A stretch of 64,000 nt of DNA from Alcaligenes parafaecalis (GTDB taxonomy: Bacteria > Pseudomonadota > Gammaproteobacteria > Burkholderiales > Burkholderiaceae_B). Below the pieces are notes generated by a model, which was not told the DNA's origin, did not search any database, and was given only the letters and a program-made list of their open reading frames with translations. Each line of letters begins with the position of its first letter. Positions within the stretch are counted from its first letter, which is position 1. Positions 44,029-52,152 of this stretch are shown in pieces. The stretch covers positions 992,001 to 1,056,000 of the forward strand of contig NZ_JAPKNA010000001.1 in NCBI RefSeq assembly GCF_026344135.1, in the 5' to 3' direction. Both the position numbers and the translations under genes were made by a program.

Positions 44029-45189
44029 TTACTTGGCGGCAGCGACAACAGCAGTCGCCGCTTCGGCCATGGTGTCAGCACTGATGATGGGCAGACCGGA
44101 ATCGGCCAGCATTTTCTTGCCCAGCTCTTCGTTGGTACCCTTCATGCGTACAACCAAAGGCACGTTCAGGTTGACGGCCTTGCACGCAGCGATCACGCCT
44201 TCAGCGATCACGTCGCAGCGCATGATGCCGCCGAAAATGTTAACCAGAATGGCTTTGACGCCCTTGTTGGCCAGCATGATCTTGAAGGCTTCGGTTACTT
44301 TCTCGGCCGTAGCGCCACCGCCCACGTCCAGGAAGTTGGCAGGCTCGCCGCCAAACAGCTTGATGGTGTCCATGGTTGCCATGGCCAGACCAGCACCGTT
44401 CACCAGGCAGCCGATATTGCCGTCCAGTTGGATGTAGGCCAGATCGTATTTGCTGGCTTCAACTTCAGCAGGATCTTCTTCAGCCAGGTCGCGGAAAGCC
44501 ACGATATCTGGATGACGGAACAAGGCGTTGCTATCGAAGTTGAACTTGGCGTCCAGAGCGATGATATCGCCCGAGCCGGTCAGGATCAGAGGGTTGATCT
44601 CGGCCAGTTCAGCATCCGTTTCGGTGTAGCACTTGTACAGCTTCTGGAATTCAGCAACGGCTTTCTCGATGGAAGCGTCAGGAACGCCAATGCCACGAGC
44701 CAGCTTGGTGGCTTGCTCGTTGGTCAGGCCAACAGCAGGATCCACGAATTCTTTCAGAATGGCGTCGGGGTTACGCTCGGCCACTTCTTCAATTTCCATA
44801 CCGCCTTCGCGGGAAGCCATGACGGCAACGCGTTGGGTAGCACGGTCGGTAACGATACCAACGTAGTATTCCTTCTGGATGTCAGCACCCTCTTCCACCA
44901 GCAGACGGCCTACTTTCTGGCCTTCTGGACCGGTTTGGTGAGTGATCAACTGCATGCCCAGGATTTCCGAGGCCAGTTGACGCACTTCGTCCATCGAGCG
45001 AGCCAGCTTGACGCCACCACCCTTACCACGGCCACCGGCGTGAATCTGGGCTTTGACAACCCACACAGAGCCACCCAGCTCCTGCGCAGCTGCAACCGCT
45101 TCATCGACGGAGAAGGCAGGAATTCCGCGTGGCACGGCAACGCCAAACTGCTTAAGCAGTGCTTTGCCCTGATATTCGTGAATTTTCAT
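44029..45189 (-). CDS. sucC: Succinyl-CoA synthetase beta subunit
   Basis: SucC is the ATP-grasp subunit that couples cleavage of succinyl-CoA to nucleotide phosphorylation. The 386-residue protein begins MKIHEYQGKALLKQFGVAVP and has the ATP-grasp loop VVKAQIHAGGRGKGGGVKLA, the INPLILTGSGDIIALDAK motif and GGIMRCDVIAEGVI. It leads the sucCD pair. The long open frame on the opposite strand here is a shadow of codon bias. Confidence 0.97.
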   Translation of the reverse strand: MKIHEYQGKALLKQFGVAVPRGIPAFSVDEAVAAAQELGGSVWVVKAQIHAGGRGKGGGVKLARSMDEVRQLASEILGMQLITHQTGPEGQKVGRLLVEEGADIQKEYYVGIVTDRATQRVAVMASREGGMEIEEVAERNPDAILKEFVDPAVGLTNEQATKLARGIGVPDASIEKAVAEFQKLYKCYTETDAELAEINPLILTGSGDIIALDAKFNFDSNALFRHPDIVAFRDLAEEDPAEVEASKYDLAYIQLDGNIGCLVNGAGLAMATMDTIKLFGGEPANFLDVGGGATAEKVTEAFKIMLANKGVKAILVNIFGGIMRCDVIAEGVIAACKAVNLNVPLVVRMKGTNEELGKKMLADSGLPIISADTMAEAATAVVAAAK

Positions 45190-45273
45190 GTGATACCTGT
45201 CAGTCTAAAAACACAATAAAAAAGAAGGCAGGAACCCAAAGCCTAAGCCCGAGACCTGACTGAAACAAAAAAA

Positions 45274-45852
45274 CTAATCCACCCCGTCTGTCACTTTAGG
45301 TCGATACCAGACGGGATAAAATTCCTCAACCACGGGACCGCTCAACCGCAAGGCGTGACAGCCGTCCAGATGGAACGGCTGCTTATCGGTGCGATAAATC
45401 TCTGATTCCCCACTGCTGCGACGCCGGCCAGCCATGGTCTGCACGGCGGCCGTTGGCAAAACCTGCGCCAACTCGCTCATGTGCGTACAGCCTGCCGAAC
45501 GTCCAAAGCGTTCTTTGACACCCTGACGAAACTGTTTCAGCAAATTCAGGCCCACCAATTTCTGGTAGGCGTCCGAGATGGACGAACAGTTGTCCTGGTA
45601 AGGGGCCGCATCGTAAACCGCCACGGCATCCACAATGGCAAAGCTGCTGTCGATGGTGACACGCAGGTGCATCAAGTGGACGGGGTCACCTGCCTTATGG
45701 GTCTGGCCATTGCGAATGGGAAAGTCGTAAGACTTCACATCCAGCAACGAGGCCTCCAGATCCCAGAGGCCATCTTCCCGTGCAAACGACTGTACCGTGA
45801 TGGTACGTGTATGCAGTGGTTCACGGGCAACGGACGGCGGAGGCAAAGGCAT
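45274..45852 (-). CDS. DUF2889-family protein
   Basis: A 192-residue soluble protein started at MPLPPPSVAREPLHTRTI. It matches DUF2889: RTITVQSFAREDGLWDLEASLLDVKSYD near the N-terminus, VHLMHLRVTIDSSFAIVDA in the middle, and the Cys-containing APYQDNCSSISDAY and GCTHMSELAQVLP segments. The conserved Cys and His residues suggest a metal or active site, but the family has no known function. No clear Shine-Dalgarno sequence is seen; longer in-frame starts lack similarity. It lies 84 bases upstream of sucC on the same strand. Confidence 0.78.
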   Translation of the reverse strand: MPLPPPSVAREPLHTRTITVQSFAREDGLWDLEASLLDVKSYDFPIRNGQTHKAGDPVHLMHLRVTIDSSFAIVDAVAVYDAAPYQDNCSSISDAYQKLVGLNLLKQFRQGVKERFGRSAGCTHMSELAQVLPTAAVQTMAGRRRSSGESEIYRTDKQPFHLDGCHALRLSGPVVEEFYPVWYRPKVTDGVD

Positions 45853-46005
45853 TGATATGAACGAGGCGGCAAGATTGAAACCGATCAAGTATAACGCACC
45901 TCGTATGTTCCGTATCAGCCCCTTACATAATCCGTCAGCGCTCTCAACGCAGGCCAAACACAGGATTAATGCGGTACTGAGCCTGCGATCAGCCAGAGGC
46001 GCATG

Positions 46006-46040
46006 AAAAAAACGACCACCTGATGGGCGGTCGTTTTTAT
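46006..46040. terminator. Bidirectional terminator hairpin
   Basis: AAAAACGACC (46008-46017) pairs with GGTCGTTTTT (46029-46038), with partial pairing across the loop. The A-run on the left and the T-run on the right make it usable in both directions. It lies between metE and the DUF2889 gene, and follows the hairpin at 46070-46110. Confidence 0.75.
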
Positions 46041-46069
46041 CCGGGTGAGCAAATCGAGCAGCAAGATTC

Positions 46070-46110
46070 AAAACACCCCACCCAAGCACTTGACCCGGGC
46101 TGGGTGTTTT
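46070..46110 (-). terminator. Terminator after metE
   Basis: AAAACACCC (46070-46078) pairs with GGGTGTTTT (46102-46110), extended by weaker pairs inside. It begins ten bases beyond the metE stop on the minus strand. Together with the hairpin at 46006-46040 it forms a double terminator. Confidence 0.7.
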
Positions 46111-46119
46111 AAGCCTGCA

Positions 46120-48420
46120 CTACTCTTGGGCAGCAGCGCGCAAGGTCCTGGCCGCATCAACCATGGCAAGCAAGGACGCATCGGTTTCCGCCCAGCCACG
46201 GGTCTTCAAACCGCAGTCCGGATTGACCCACAAACGGTCAGCAGGCAAGCGTTTGGCCGCCTCACCCATCAAACGCACCATCCAGTCCTTGTCCGGCACA
46301 TTGGGCGAATGGATGTCATACACGCCGGGACCGATATCGTTGGGGTACTCGAAGTGTTCAAACGCGTCCAGCAACAACATATTGGAGCGCGAGGTTTCAA
46401 TCGTGATCACATCCGCATCCATATCGGCAATCGACTGCATGATGTCGTTGAATTCGGAATAGCACATATGGGTATGAATCTGCGTCTCCTCAGACACGGC
46501 GCTGGTGGACAGGCGGAAACAATCCACCGCCCAATCCAGGTAGGCTTGCCAATCACCCTGACGAAGGGGCAGGCCCTCGCGGAAAGCAGGTTCGTCCAAC
46601 TGAATCACTCGAATACCGGCCTGCTCCAGATCGGAGACCTCGTCACGCAATGCCAGCGCCAACTGACGGCAAGTATCTGCACGCGGCTGATCGTCGCGCA
46701 CAAAAGACCACTGCAACATGGTCACCGGCCCCGTCAACATGCCCTTGACCGGACGCTCGGTCAGGGATTGGGCGTAGGACGACCAGGCCACGCTCATGGG
46801 TGCCACGCGCAGCACATCCCCAAAAATAATGGGGGGCTTCACGCAACGTGAACCGTAGCTTTGCACCCACCCGTTCTGTGTGAAGGCAAAGCCGCCCAGC
46901 AGTTCACCGAAATACTCCACCATATCGTTGCGTTCGGCTTCCCCATGCACAAGAACGTCCAGACCAATGCGCTCCTGGAAACGAATGACCTGTTCAATTT
47001 CGGCCTGCATGGCTTTCTCATAAGCCGAATCGCTTAAAGAGCCTCCACGCCAATCTCGACGAGCACTGCGGATTTCGGTGGTCTGAGGAAAAGAACCAAT
47101 CGTGGTGGTGGGGTAAGCAGGCAATTTCAATTTGTTGCGCTGGGCTTGGGCACGCTGGGCAAAAGGAGCCCGCTGGCGTTGAACCTGATCGATCCTGGCC
47201 ATTTGGGCCTGCACTGAGGGGTTATGCGTGCGTCGGGACTCACGGCGAGTTTTCAATGCCAGCGCCTGGGCCTGGACCGCCTGCTTGCCCGCCTCGTCCA
47301 AGGTGCCATCAAGCAGCCCTTGCAGCAGCGCCAACTCATCCAGCTTCTGCACCGCAAAGGACAACCAGCTCTTTAATTCTGCATCCAGACCTGTTTCACT
47401 TTGCACATCAACAGGGATATGCAAGAGTGAACACGACGGCGCAATCCACAGACGCTCTCCCAAGGCGGCCTTCAAGGGCTGCAGGGTTTGAGCTACTTTT
47501 TCCAAATCCGTACGCCAGATATTGCGACCCGAGATCACCCCGGCAGACAGCACTTGGTCTGGCCCCAACACGGCCTTCACTGCGAGCAAGGCATCTGGAG
47601 CGCGGACAGCATCGATATGCACGCCTGCAAGCGGCAAATCTTTAAGCACCGCGACATTTTCACGCAGATCATCAAAGTACGTTGCTAACAACACGTTCAA
47701 ACCGGCCTGGTTCAAACTTTGATATACACGGTGGAAGGCATCTTGCCACTCCTGGGGCAAATCCAGCACCAGGATAGGCTCATCAATTTGCACCCACTCC
47801 ACACCTTGATCTTTAAAACGAGCCAGCACTTGCTCGTAAACCGGCAGCAAAGCATCCAGCAAAGCCAGCTTGCCCGGGTCGGCCAAGCCTGTGTAGGCAT
47901 CGCCTTTGCCCAACCACAACCAGCTCAACGGGCCAGGGATGACAGGCTTGACCTTATGTCCCAGCGCCTTGGCCTCTTCAATCTGCTCAAACAGAAACTC
48001 ACGTGCAATACGGAAGGTTTGGCCAGGAGTGAACTCAGGCACGATGTAGTGGTAATTAGTATCGAACCACTTGGTCATTTCACACGCGGCGGCAGGCGTA
48101 CCACTGGGTGCACGACCGCGAGCCATGCGAAACAAGGTGTCCAGCGACACAGGGGCATGATCGGCCTGCGCAAAACGAGCGGGAACCACGCCCAGCAAGG
48201 TGCTCCACTCCAGAATCTGGTCATACCAGGCAAAATCGCCCACCGGAACCATATTCAGGCCTGCCTTGCTCTGCAGGGCCCAATGATGGGCGCGCAAGGC
48301 CTTGCCAGTTTCCAATAATTCTTCCTGGCTGACCTGACCGGCCCAGTAAGCCTCCAGGGAGCGCTTCAATTCGCGCTGCGCACCCATACGGGGAAAACCC
48401 AGATTATGAATAATAGTCAT
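46120..48420 (-). CDS. metE: Cobalamin-independent methionine synthase
   Basis: MetE transfers a methyl group from methyltetrahydrofolate-triglutamate to homocysteine using a zinc site. The 766-residue protein starts MTIIHNLGFPRMGAQRELK and contains the C-terminal catalytic domain entry TTTIGSFPQTTEIR, the zinc ligands in HTHMCYSEFND and NPDCGLKTRGW, and EPAFREGLPLR. The ATG at 48420 has GGGG seven bases upstream. It is divergent from metR, its usual activator, and ends at a double terminator. Confidence 0.96.
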   Translation of the reverse strand: MTIIHNLGFPRMGAQRELKRSLEAYWAGQVSQEELLETGKALRAHHWALQSKAGLNMVPVGDFAWYDQILEWSTLLGVVPARFAQADHAPVSLDTLFRMARGRAPSGTPAAACEMTKWFDTNYHYIVPEFTPGQTFRIAREFLFEQIEEAKALGHKVKPVIPGPLSWLWLGKGDAYTGLADPGKLALLDALLPVYEQVLARFKDQGVEWVQIDEPILVLDLPQEWQDAFHRVYQSLNQAGLNVLLATYFDDLRENVAVLKDLPLAGVHIDAVRAPDALLAVKAVLGPDQVLSAGVISGRNIWRTDLEKVAQTLQPLKAALGERLWIAPSCSLLHIPVDVQSETGLDAELKSWLSFAVQKLDELALLQGLLDGTLDEAGKQAVQAQALALKTRRESRRTHNPSVQAQMARIDQVQRQRAPFAQRAQAQRNKLKLPAYPTTTIGSFPQTTEIRSARRDWRGGSLSDSAYEKAMQAEIEQVIRFQERIGLDVLVHGEAERNDMVEYFGELLGGFAFTQNGWVQSYGSRCVKPPIIFGDVLRVAPMSVAWSSYAQSLTERPVKGMLTGPVTMLQWSFVRDDQPRADTCRQLALALRDEVSDLEQAGIRVIQLDEPAFREGLPLRQGDWQAYLDWAVDCFRLSTSAVSEETQIHTHMCYSEFNDIMQSIADMDADVITIETSRSNMLLLDAFEHFEYPNDIGPGVYDIHSPNVPDKDWMVRLMGEAAKRLPADRLWVNPDCGLKTRGWAETDASLLAMVDAARTLRAAAQE

Positions 48421-48492
48421 AGTAAACCCCACAAATTAGCCATATGAGCGCCGTACCAGGCGGATGAAAGCTATTGTGCCTGTATACTTACT

Positions 48493-48505
48493 TGAAAAAA
48501 AATCA
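48493..48505. promoter_or_regulatory. Candidate MetR-binding site
   Basis: TGAAAAAAAATCA matches the MetR consensus TGAA-N5-TTCA with one difference. It lies in the 118-base region between the divergent metE and metR genes, 72 bases upstream of metE and 33 upstream of metR. The position fits both activation of metE and autoregulation. Confidence 0.55.
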
Positions 48506-48538
48506 AATACACCATGCTAATCATGAGTTTTATTCAAC

Positions 48539-49459
48539 ATGCTTGAAATCCGACATCTCGAGACCCTGAGCGCTATCCGCGACAGCGGCAGCTTGCAAGA
48601 AGCCGCCGAGCGATTGCATGTGACGCAATCCGCCTTGTCGCATCAATTACGCGATCTGGAAGTGCGGCTGCAAGTGCAATTACTGAACCGCCGCACCCGC
48701 CCTGCTCGCCTGACCACCGCCGCTTTGCGCATTCTGATGCTGGCCGATGACATCTTGCCGCGCGTGCGAGCAACCGAGCGCGACTTGCAGCGTCTGGCAG
48801 CGGGACGCACCGGACGTCTTCATGTCGCAATTGATTGCCACTCCTGCTTTCAATGGCTGATGCCTGCGCTGGATGCCTTCAGGCAGCAATGGCCAGATGT
48901 CACGCTGGACTTGAGCGCCGCGTTTTCGTTTGCGCCCTTGCCAGCCTTGTTGCGCGGTGATCTGGACGTGGTGATTACCTCCGACCCGCAAGACAATCCG
49001 GCCGTACACTACGAGCCCCTGTTTCGCTACGAGCTGGTGCTCGCTGTTTCCAGCCAGCACCCCTTGTCGCAATATCGCTATATAGAGCCGTTCCAACTGA
49101 CAGATCAGGTCTTGATTAGCTATCCGGTCGAACGCAATCGTCTGGATATCTTCACGCAGTTTTTGACCCCAGCCGATGTGGAGCCCGCTGCTATTCGGCA
49201 GGCCGAGCTGACGCCCATGATCGTGCAACTGGTTGCCAGCCAACGTGGTGTGACAGCATTGCCAAACTGGGCCTTGACGGAGTTCTTAAACCCGGCCTCG
49301 ATCCGCACTTGCCGTTTGGGAGAGCATGGCATCTGGCGCACGCTTTATGCCACGGTGCGCAGCGAGGATTTACAGGCGGATTATGTGCAAGCCTTTTTGG
49401 CACAGGCACGTGAGACCTGCTTCAAAAGTCTGCAAGGGATTGTGGCGGCTCAGCCTTGA
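48539..49459 (+). CDS. metR: LysR-type regulator MetR
   Basis: A 306-residue LysR-family regulator that activates metE in response to homocysteine. The N-terminal winged helix is MLEIRHLETLSAIRDSGSLQEAAERLHVTQSALSHQ (described in parts), with the effector domain at about 90-295 including HVAIDCHSCFQWLMPALDAF, typical of MetR. It is divergent from metE, with a TGAA-N5-ATCA palindrome between the two genes. Confidence 0.93.
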   Translation: MLEIRHLETLSAIRDSGSLQEAAERLHVTQSALSHQLRDLEVRLQVQLLNRRTRPARLTTAALRILMLADDILPRVRATERDLQRLAAGRTGRLHVAIDCHSCFQWLMPALDAFRQQWPDVTLDLSAAFSFAPLPALLRGDLDVVITSDPQDNPAVHYEPLFRYELVLAVSSQHPLSQYRYIEPFQLTDQVLISYPVERNRLDIFTQFLTPADVEPAAIRQAELTPMIVQLVASQRGVTALPNWALTEFLNPASIRTCRLGEHGIWRTLYATVRSEDLQADYVQAFLAQARETCFKSLQGIVAAQP

Positions 49460-49528
49460 ACCATTCAGCAATAGCATAGCTAACTGATAAACAGCGATTG
49501 AAGTAGAGGAGATAGGCAGGCTGCTGAT

Positions 49529-50158
49529 TCAAGCCGGATCGTCTTCCCAGTCGCCCAATATCTGCTGCAAGATACGGCCCGAAAAACCACGACTGGCCAT
49601 GAAGCGATATTGCTTGGCGTAGTTGCGGGCATCTTCAGGCGGCGCGCTGAATTTTTTGCCCCACACTTGCTTGGCGCGCTCCAGCTCGGTCGCCATTAAT
49701 TCTTCTTTGATTACTTCAGTCTGGTGTACATCCACACCATGCTGGCGCAGCTCTTGCAAAATGACTCGGGTGCCCACCCGTGAAGCACGGCGGTTAACTA
49801 CGCTATGAGCAAACCGTTCGTTGGAGAGCCATTTTTGTTCGACTAAGGTGTCGAGCAAGGCTTCGACTTCTTCCGCGCTTTCCGCGTGGGCTGCCAAGCG
49901 GCGGCCCAACTCCAGGCGGGAATACTCGCGTCGAGACAGGAAATTCAAGGCCCTGGCTTTTAAAGACAGCCCGGGCCGTTTGGATGCTGCTTTCTTTTCA
50001 GAACCAGGGGACTCGCTTGAGTCGCCCTCTACGCGGCTGCCCGCCCGGGTGGGCTGGGCAGACAGCGCAGCGATACGCCCCCTTTGAGCCTGTTTGCGTT
50101 CCCGGATTTCCTCCGGGTCCGTCTCAAAGGGTTCATCATCGAACTCTGGGGGGAAAAT
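49529..50158 (-). CDS. recX: Regulatory protein RecX
   Basis: RecX binds RecA filaments and limits their extension. The RecX helices are clear: LNFLSRREYSRLELGRRLAAH, EQKWLSNERFAHSVVNRRAS, and YRFMASRGFSGRILQQILGD at the C-terminus. The frame is open up to the recA stop but contains no in-frame ATG or GTG. An ATT at 50158, overlapping the recA TGA by one base and preceded by GGGAGAGG, is the best candidate and gives 209 residues. A CTG one codon earlier or an internal TTG at 49948 are alternatives, but the latter would cut into the first helix. The N-terminal 75 residues are charged and low in similarity. Confidence 0.78.
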   Translation of the reverse strand: MFPPEFDDEPFETDPEEIRERKQAQRGRIAALSAQPTRAGSRVEGDSSESPGSEKKAASKRPGLSLKARALNFLSRREYSRLELGRRLAAHAESAEEVEALLDTLVEQKWLSNERFAHSVVNRRASRVGTRVILQELRQHGVDVHQTEVIKEELMATELERAKQVWGKKFSAPPEDARNYAKQYRFMASRGFSGRILQQILGDWEDDPA

Positions 50159-51246
50159 CAGGCCTCTCCCTCGGGTGCCGCAGCGGCAGCAGGAGCAGCA
50201 CTAGCGGGACGGCTGACAGCGGCGCTCATCAAGGCAACACCCAGCTTTTCGCGAACCTTGTTTTCGATTTCACGTGCCAACTCGGGACGCTCTTTCAGGT
50301 ATTCGCGCACATTGTCTTTACCCTGACCAATGCGGTTGCCGTCGTAGCTGTACCAGGCACCGGCCTTATCGACCACAGCCGTCTGCACGCCCAGGTCGAT
50401 AATTTCGCCTTCACGGGAAATACCGCTGCCGTACATGATGTCGAACTCGGTTTGCTTGAAGGGAGGCGCAACCTTGTTCTTGACCACTTTAACGCGGGTT
50501 TCGTTACCGACCATTTCGTCGCCACGCTTGATGGAACCGATACGGCGAATATCCAGACGCACGGAGGAGTAAAACTTCAGTGCGTTACCACCAGTAGTGG
50601 TTTCAGGGTTGCCGAACATGACGCCAATCTTCATACGAATCTGGTTAATGAAGATAACCATGCAATTGGCGCGCTTGATGGTTGCCGTCAATTTACGCAA
50701 GGCCTGGCTCATCAGGCGGGCTTGCAGACCGGGCAAGGAATCGCCCATATCGCCTTCGATTTCAGCCTTGGGAGTCAGGGCAGCCACCGAGTCGATCACG
50801 ATCAGGTCAACCGAACCGGAGCGCACCAGGGCTTCGGTAATTTCCAGAGCCTGTTCGCCAGTATCGGGCTGAGAGATCAGCAGATCGCCCAGGTTCACAC
50901 CCAGTTTTTGGGCGTACTGCACATCCAGCGCGTGTTCGGCATCAATAAAGGCGCAGGTGCCTTTGAGCTTTTGCATCTCTGCAATCACTTGCAGGGTCAG
51001 CGTGGTTTTACCCGAGGACTCCGGGCCATAAATTTCAATAACGCGACCGCGCGGCAAGCCACCGACGCCCAAGGCAATGTCCAGACCCAAGGAACCCGTA
51101 GAGACCACCTGGATGTCATGCTCGACGTTGTCGTCGCCATAACGCATGATCGAGCCTTTGCCGAACTGCTTTTCGATTTGCGTCAGAGCGGCGGCCAGCG
51201 CTTTGGAACGTTCCGAGGCCACTGCTTTGCTATTTTTATCGTCCAT
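50158..51246 (-). CDS. recA: Recombinase RecA
   Basis: RecA forms filaments on single-stranded DNA, catalyses strand exchange and triggers LexA cleavage. The 362-residue protein starts MDDKNSKAVASERSKALAAA, with AAGGA six bases upstream. Seen are KQFGKGSIMRYGD, Walker A GPESSGKTTL, DAEHALDVQYAQKLGV, Walker B LIVIDSVAAL and the L2-region GNALKFYSSVRLDIRRIGSI. The C-terminus is Ala-rich and acidic. It is preceded by a LexA-type operator within its promoter and followed directly by recX. Confidence 0.98.
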   Translation of the reverse strand: MDDKNSKAVASERSKALAAALTQIEKQFGKGSIMRYGDDNVEHDIQVVSTGSLGLDIALGVGGLPRGRVIEIYGPESSGKTTLTLQVIAEMQKLKGTCAFIDAEHALDVQYAQKLGVNLGDLLISQPDTGEQALEITEALVRSGSVDLIVIDSVAALTPKAEIEGDMGDSLPGLQARLMSQALRKLTATIKRANCMVIFINQIRMKIGVMFGNPETTTGGNALKFYSSVRLDIRRIGSIKRGDEMVGNETRVKVVKNKVAPPFKQTEFDIMYGSGISREGEIIDLGVQTAVVDKAGAWYSYDGNRIGQGKDNVREYLKERPELAREIENKVREKLGVALMSAAVSRPASAAPAAAAAPEGEA

Positions 51247-51323
51247 GAAAAATCCTTGACTGTGGAATGGCGCCCCAACGGACGGGCACGGCAATTAAAA
51301 ATCAAACCTAATTATTGCATCAA

Positions 51324-51353
51324 ATTATACTGTATATATACACAGATATTCAA
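51324..51353 (-). promoter_or_regulatory. recA promoter with SOS box
   Basis: On the minus strand TTGAAT (51348-51353) and TATAAT (51324-51329) are separated by 18 bases. The spacer contains CTGTGTATATATACAG (51330-51345), matching the LexA consensus CTG-N10-CAG with an alternating TA core. The box therefore occludes the promoter when LexA is bound. It lies about 85 bases upstream of the recA start. Confidence 0.9.
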
Positions 51354-51452
51354 ATAAATTAACTAGGCGCCATCGTTATCCCCTACTGACCAGGCTTACA
51401 GCCTTATGCAACAATGCCAAACAGCCGTTAAATCACTTGTTTGTGTAGGGTC

Positions 51453-52142
51453 ATGCGCATACTCATAGCCGAAGACGACAGTATTCTCGCGGATGGACTT
51501 TCTCGCTCCTTACGCTACGAAGGCTATGCGGTCGATGTGGTGCACGACGGCGATAGCGCCGACTCGGCCTTGCAACTGCAAAGCTTCGACCTTCTGATCC
51601 TGGATCTGGACCTGCCCAAAAAGCCCGGCCTGTCGGTGCTGCAGTCCATACGCCAACGCCAGGACAGCCTGCCCGTTCTGATTCTGACTGCCAGCGACAC
51701 GGTAGAACAACGCGTACGTGGCCTGGATCTGGGCGCGGACGACTACATGTCCAAACCCTTTGCCCTGACTGAACTGGAAGCCCGCGTGCGCGCCCTGACG
51801 CGTCGCAGTACCGGCACCAGCAGCGCCTTGCTGCATCACAAACGGCTTAGCTTTGATCTGAAAGGCCGCATGGCCTATATAGATAATCAGCCTCTGGAAC
51901 TGTCGGCCCGCGAAACCAGCTTGCTGGAGATTTTCCTGTCACGCAGTGGCCGCATGATCAGCAAGAACCAGTTTGTGGACCTGCTCTGTGAGTGGGGTGA
52001 AGAAGTTACCCCTAACGCCATCGAAGTCTATATCCACCGCCTGCGCAAAAAACTGGAACCCAGCGGAGTCCGTATTCTGACCGTACGTGGCCTGGGCTAC
52101 TGTCTGGAACCCGAGAAACTGCGAGAAGACGCTCCAGCCTAA
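51453..52142 (+). CDS. OmpR-family response regulator (TctD-like)
   Basis: A 229-residue regulator. The receiver domain (1-115) has the acidic pair in IAEDDS, phosphoacceptor Asp51 in LILDLDLPKKPG and Lys in MSKPFAL. The C-terminal winged helix is of the OmpR type (LSARETSLLEIFLSRSG, then PNAIEVYIHRLRKKL). The start MRILIAEDD is chosen over an ATG four codons earlier. It is followed after ten bases by the cognate kinase and then an MFS symporter, the likely target. The pairing resembles TctD-TctE, which regulates tricarboxylate uptake. Confidence 0.92.
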   Translation: MRILIAEDDSILADGLSRSLRYEGYAVDVVHDGDSADSALQLQSFDLLILDLDLPKKPGLSVLQSIRQRQDSLPVLILTASDTVEQRVRGLDLGADDYMSKPFALTELEARVRALTRRSTGTSSALLHHKRLSFDLKGRMAYIDNQPLELSARETSLLEIFLSRSGRMISKNQFVDLLCEWGEEVTPNAIEVYIHRLRKKLEPSGVRILTVRGLGYCLEPEKLREDAPA

Positions 52143-52152
52143 GGGATCGTCC

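Noticed and set aside
43252..45219. A 655-codon open frame antisense to sucC and sucD
   Set aside because: It mirrors the codon bias of two well-conserved genes on the other strand, has a low-complexity His/Gln-rich translation and no recognisable domain.
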